Positions 62,761 to 64,000 of a stretch of 64,000 nucleotides of DNA are shown here, piece by piece. The DNA comes from Symbiodinium natans. Taxonomy: Eukaryota > Sar > Dinophyceae > Suessiales > Symbiodiniaceae. A program made the translations under genes and the position numbers. The stretch spans positions 26,001 to 90,000 of the forward strand of contig CAJNDS010002438.1 of NCBI GenBank assembly GCA_905221605.1, read 5' to 3'. The notes beneath the pieces were generated by a model. It did not search any database, was not told where the DNA came from, and saw only the letters and a list, made by a program, of their open reading frames with translations. Within the stretch, counting starts at the first letter, position 1, and the number at the start of each line of letters is the position of its first letter.

Positions 62761-64000
62761 ATCACACACAATCACACACAATCACACACACAATCACACA
62801 CACAATCACACACACAATCACACACACAATCACACACACAATCACACACACACAATCACACACACACAATCACACACACACAATCACACACACACAATCA
62901 CACACACACAATCACGCACACACAATCACGCACACACAATCACGCACACACAATCACGCACACACAATCACGCACACACAATCACGCACACACAATCACG
63001 CACACACAATCACGCACACACAATCACGCACACACAATCACGCACACACAATCACGCACACACAATCACGCACACACAATCACGCACACACAATCACGCA
63101 CACACAATCACGCACACACAATCACGCACACACAATCGCGCACACACAATCACGCACACACAATCACGCACACACAATCACGCACACACAATCACGCACA
63201 CACAATCACGCACACACAATCACGCACACACAACAAACGCACACACAATCACGCACACACAATCACGCACACACAATCACGCACACACAATCACGCACAC
63301 ACAATCACACGCACACACAATCACGCACACACAATCACGCACACACAATCACGCACACACAATCACGCACCCCAATAGCACACACAATCACGCACACACA
63401 ATCACGCACACACAATCACGCACACACAATCACGCACACACAATCACGCACACACAATCACGCACACACAATCACGCACACACAATCACGCACACACAAT
63501 CACGCACACACAATCACGCACACACAATCACGCACACACAATCACGCACACACAATCACGCACACACAATAACGCACACACAATCACGCACACACAATCA
63601 CGCACACACAATCACGCACACACAATCACGCACACACAATCACGCACACACACACATCACAGGCACACCAAAACACGCACACACAATCACGCACACAAAA
63701 TCACGCACACACATCACGCAACCACAATACACACACAATCACGCACAACAATCACGCACACACAATCACGCACAACACATCACGCACCACACAATCACAA
63801 CACACACAATCACACACACTACACCACAATATCACACACAATATATCGCACAATATATCGCACACAATATATCGCACACAATATGATCGCACACAAATAT
63901 CGCACACAAAATATCGCAAAATATCGCACGCAAAATATCGCACGCAAAATATCGCACTGCACGCAAAAATATCGCCGCAAAAAATATCGCACGCAAAAAA
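62761..64000. repeat. 14-bp satellite with stepwise change of period
   Basis: Unit length rises along the array: ATCACACACA (10 bp, two copies), ATCACACACACA (12 bp, five copies, 62781-62840), ATCACACACACACA (14 bp, about five copies), then ATCACGCACACACA (14 bp, about 50 copies to about 63640). It then decays and shifts to ATATCGCACAC and ATATCGCACGCAAAA words up to the right edge, where it continues. Confidence 0.97.

Noticed and set aside
62761-63650. CRISPR-like regular array
   Set aside because: The unit is 14 bp with no spacers and derives from a CA microsatellite; the genome is eukaryotic.

Overview
The window looks like nuclear DNA of a dinoflagellate, probably of the Symbiodiniaceae or a related core lineage (clade inferred). 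The reasons are: many small exons separated by introns with GT, GC and apparently GA donors; almost all recognisable genes on one strand; lysine-rich proteins; ion channels with unusual pores; LINE-type retroposons; and the telomere motif TTTAGGG scattered in dozens of short interstitial arrays. The last is the most striking feature. No bacterial, organellar or viral gene set is visible. Exon calls were made by hand translation, so many boundaries are approximate.

Layout. 1-3086 (minus): a LINE retroposon, with an ORF1-like region, one in-frame TGA, then an open frame with an endonuclease/exonuclease/phosphatase (EEP) domain that runs off the left edge. 3.7-7.5 kb (minus): exons of a voltage-gated cation channel. 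8.5 kb (minus) and 9.5-10.2 kb (plus): unrecognised exons. 10.3-11.0 kb (minus): a cysteine-rich secreted protein with a phospholipase A2-like motif. 14.3-25.0 kb (minus): micro-exons of a Ycf45/SpoIIIAA-type P-loop ATPase spread over more than 10 kb of repeats. 21-31.5 kb: further exon fragments. 32.3-36.7 kb (minus): an exon-rich gene for a helical protein of unknown function. 37.2-39.5 kb (minus): a six-transmembrane channel with a cyclic-nucleotide-binding-like domain. 39.6-52.1 kb (minus): several unrecognised multi-exon genes. 53.2-55.4 kb (minus): a Lys/Ala-rich gene built from 338-bp tandem exon duplications. 56.3-58.4 kb (minus): an unrecognised multi-exon gene. 60.6-62.5 kb (minus): a second lysine-rich gene. 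62.6-64.0 kb: a CA tract grading into a 14-bp satellite that leaves the window.

The main result is about introns. At least eight families of short (about 70-150 bp) elements with terminal inverted repeats (families A-H here) recur, mostly in introns. In four places the element is essentially the whole intron, the reading frame continues in phase across it, and in three of these a target-site duplication supplies the splice dinucleotide. These are introner-like elements that appear to make introns. TTTAGGG arrays also sit within a few bases of splice sites and have inserted into several of the elements, sometimes with duplication of the target. The window therefore appears to record two overlapping processes of intron gain and growth: TIR introners and interstitial telomeric repeats.
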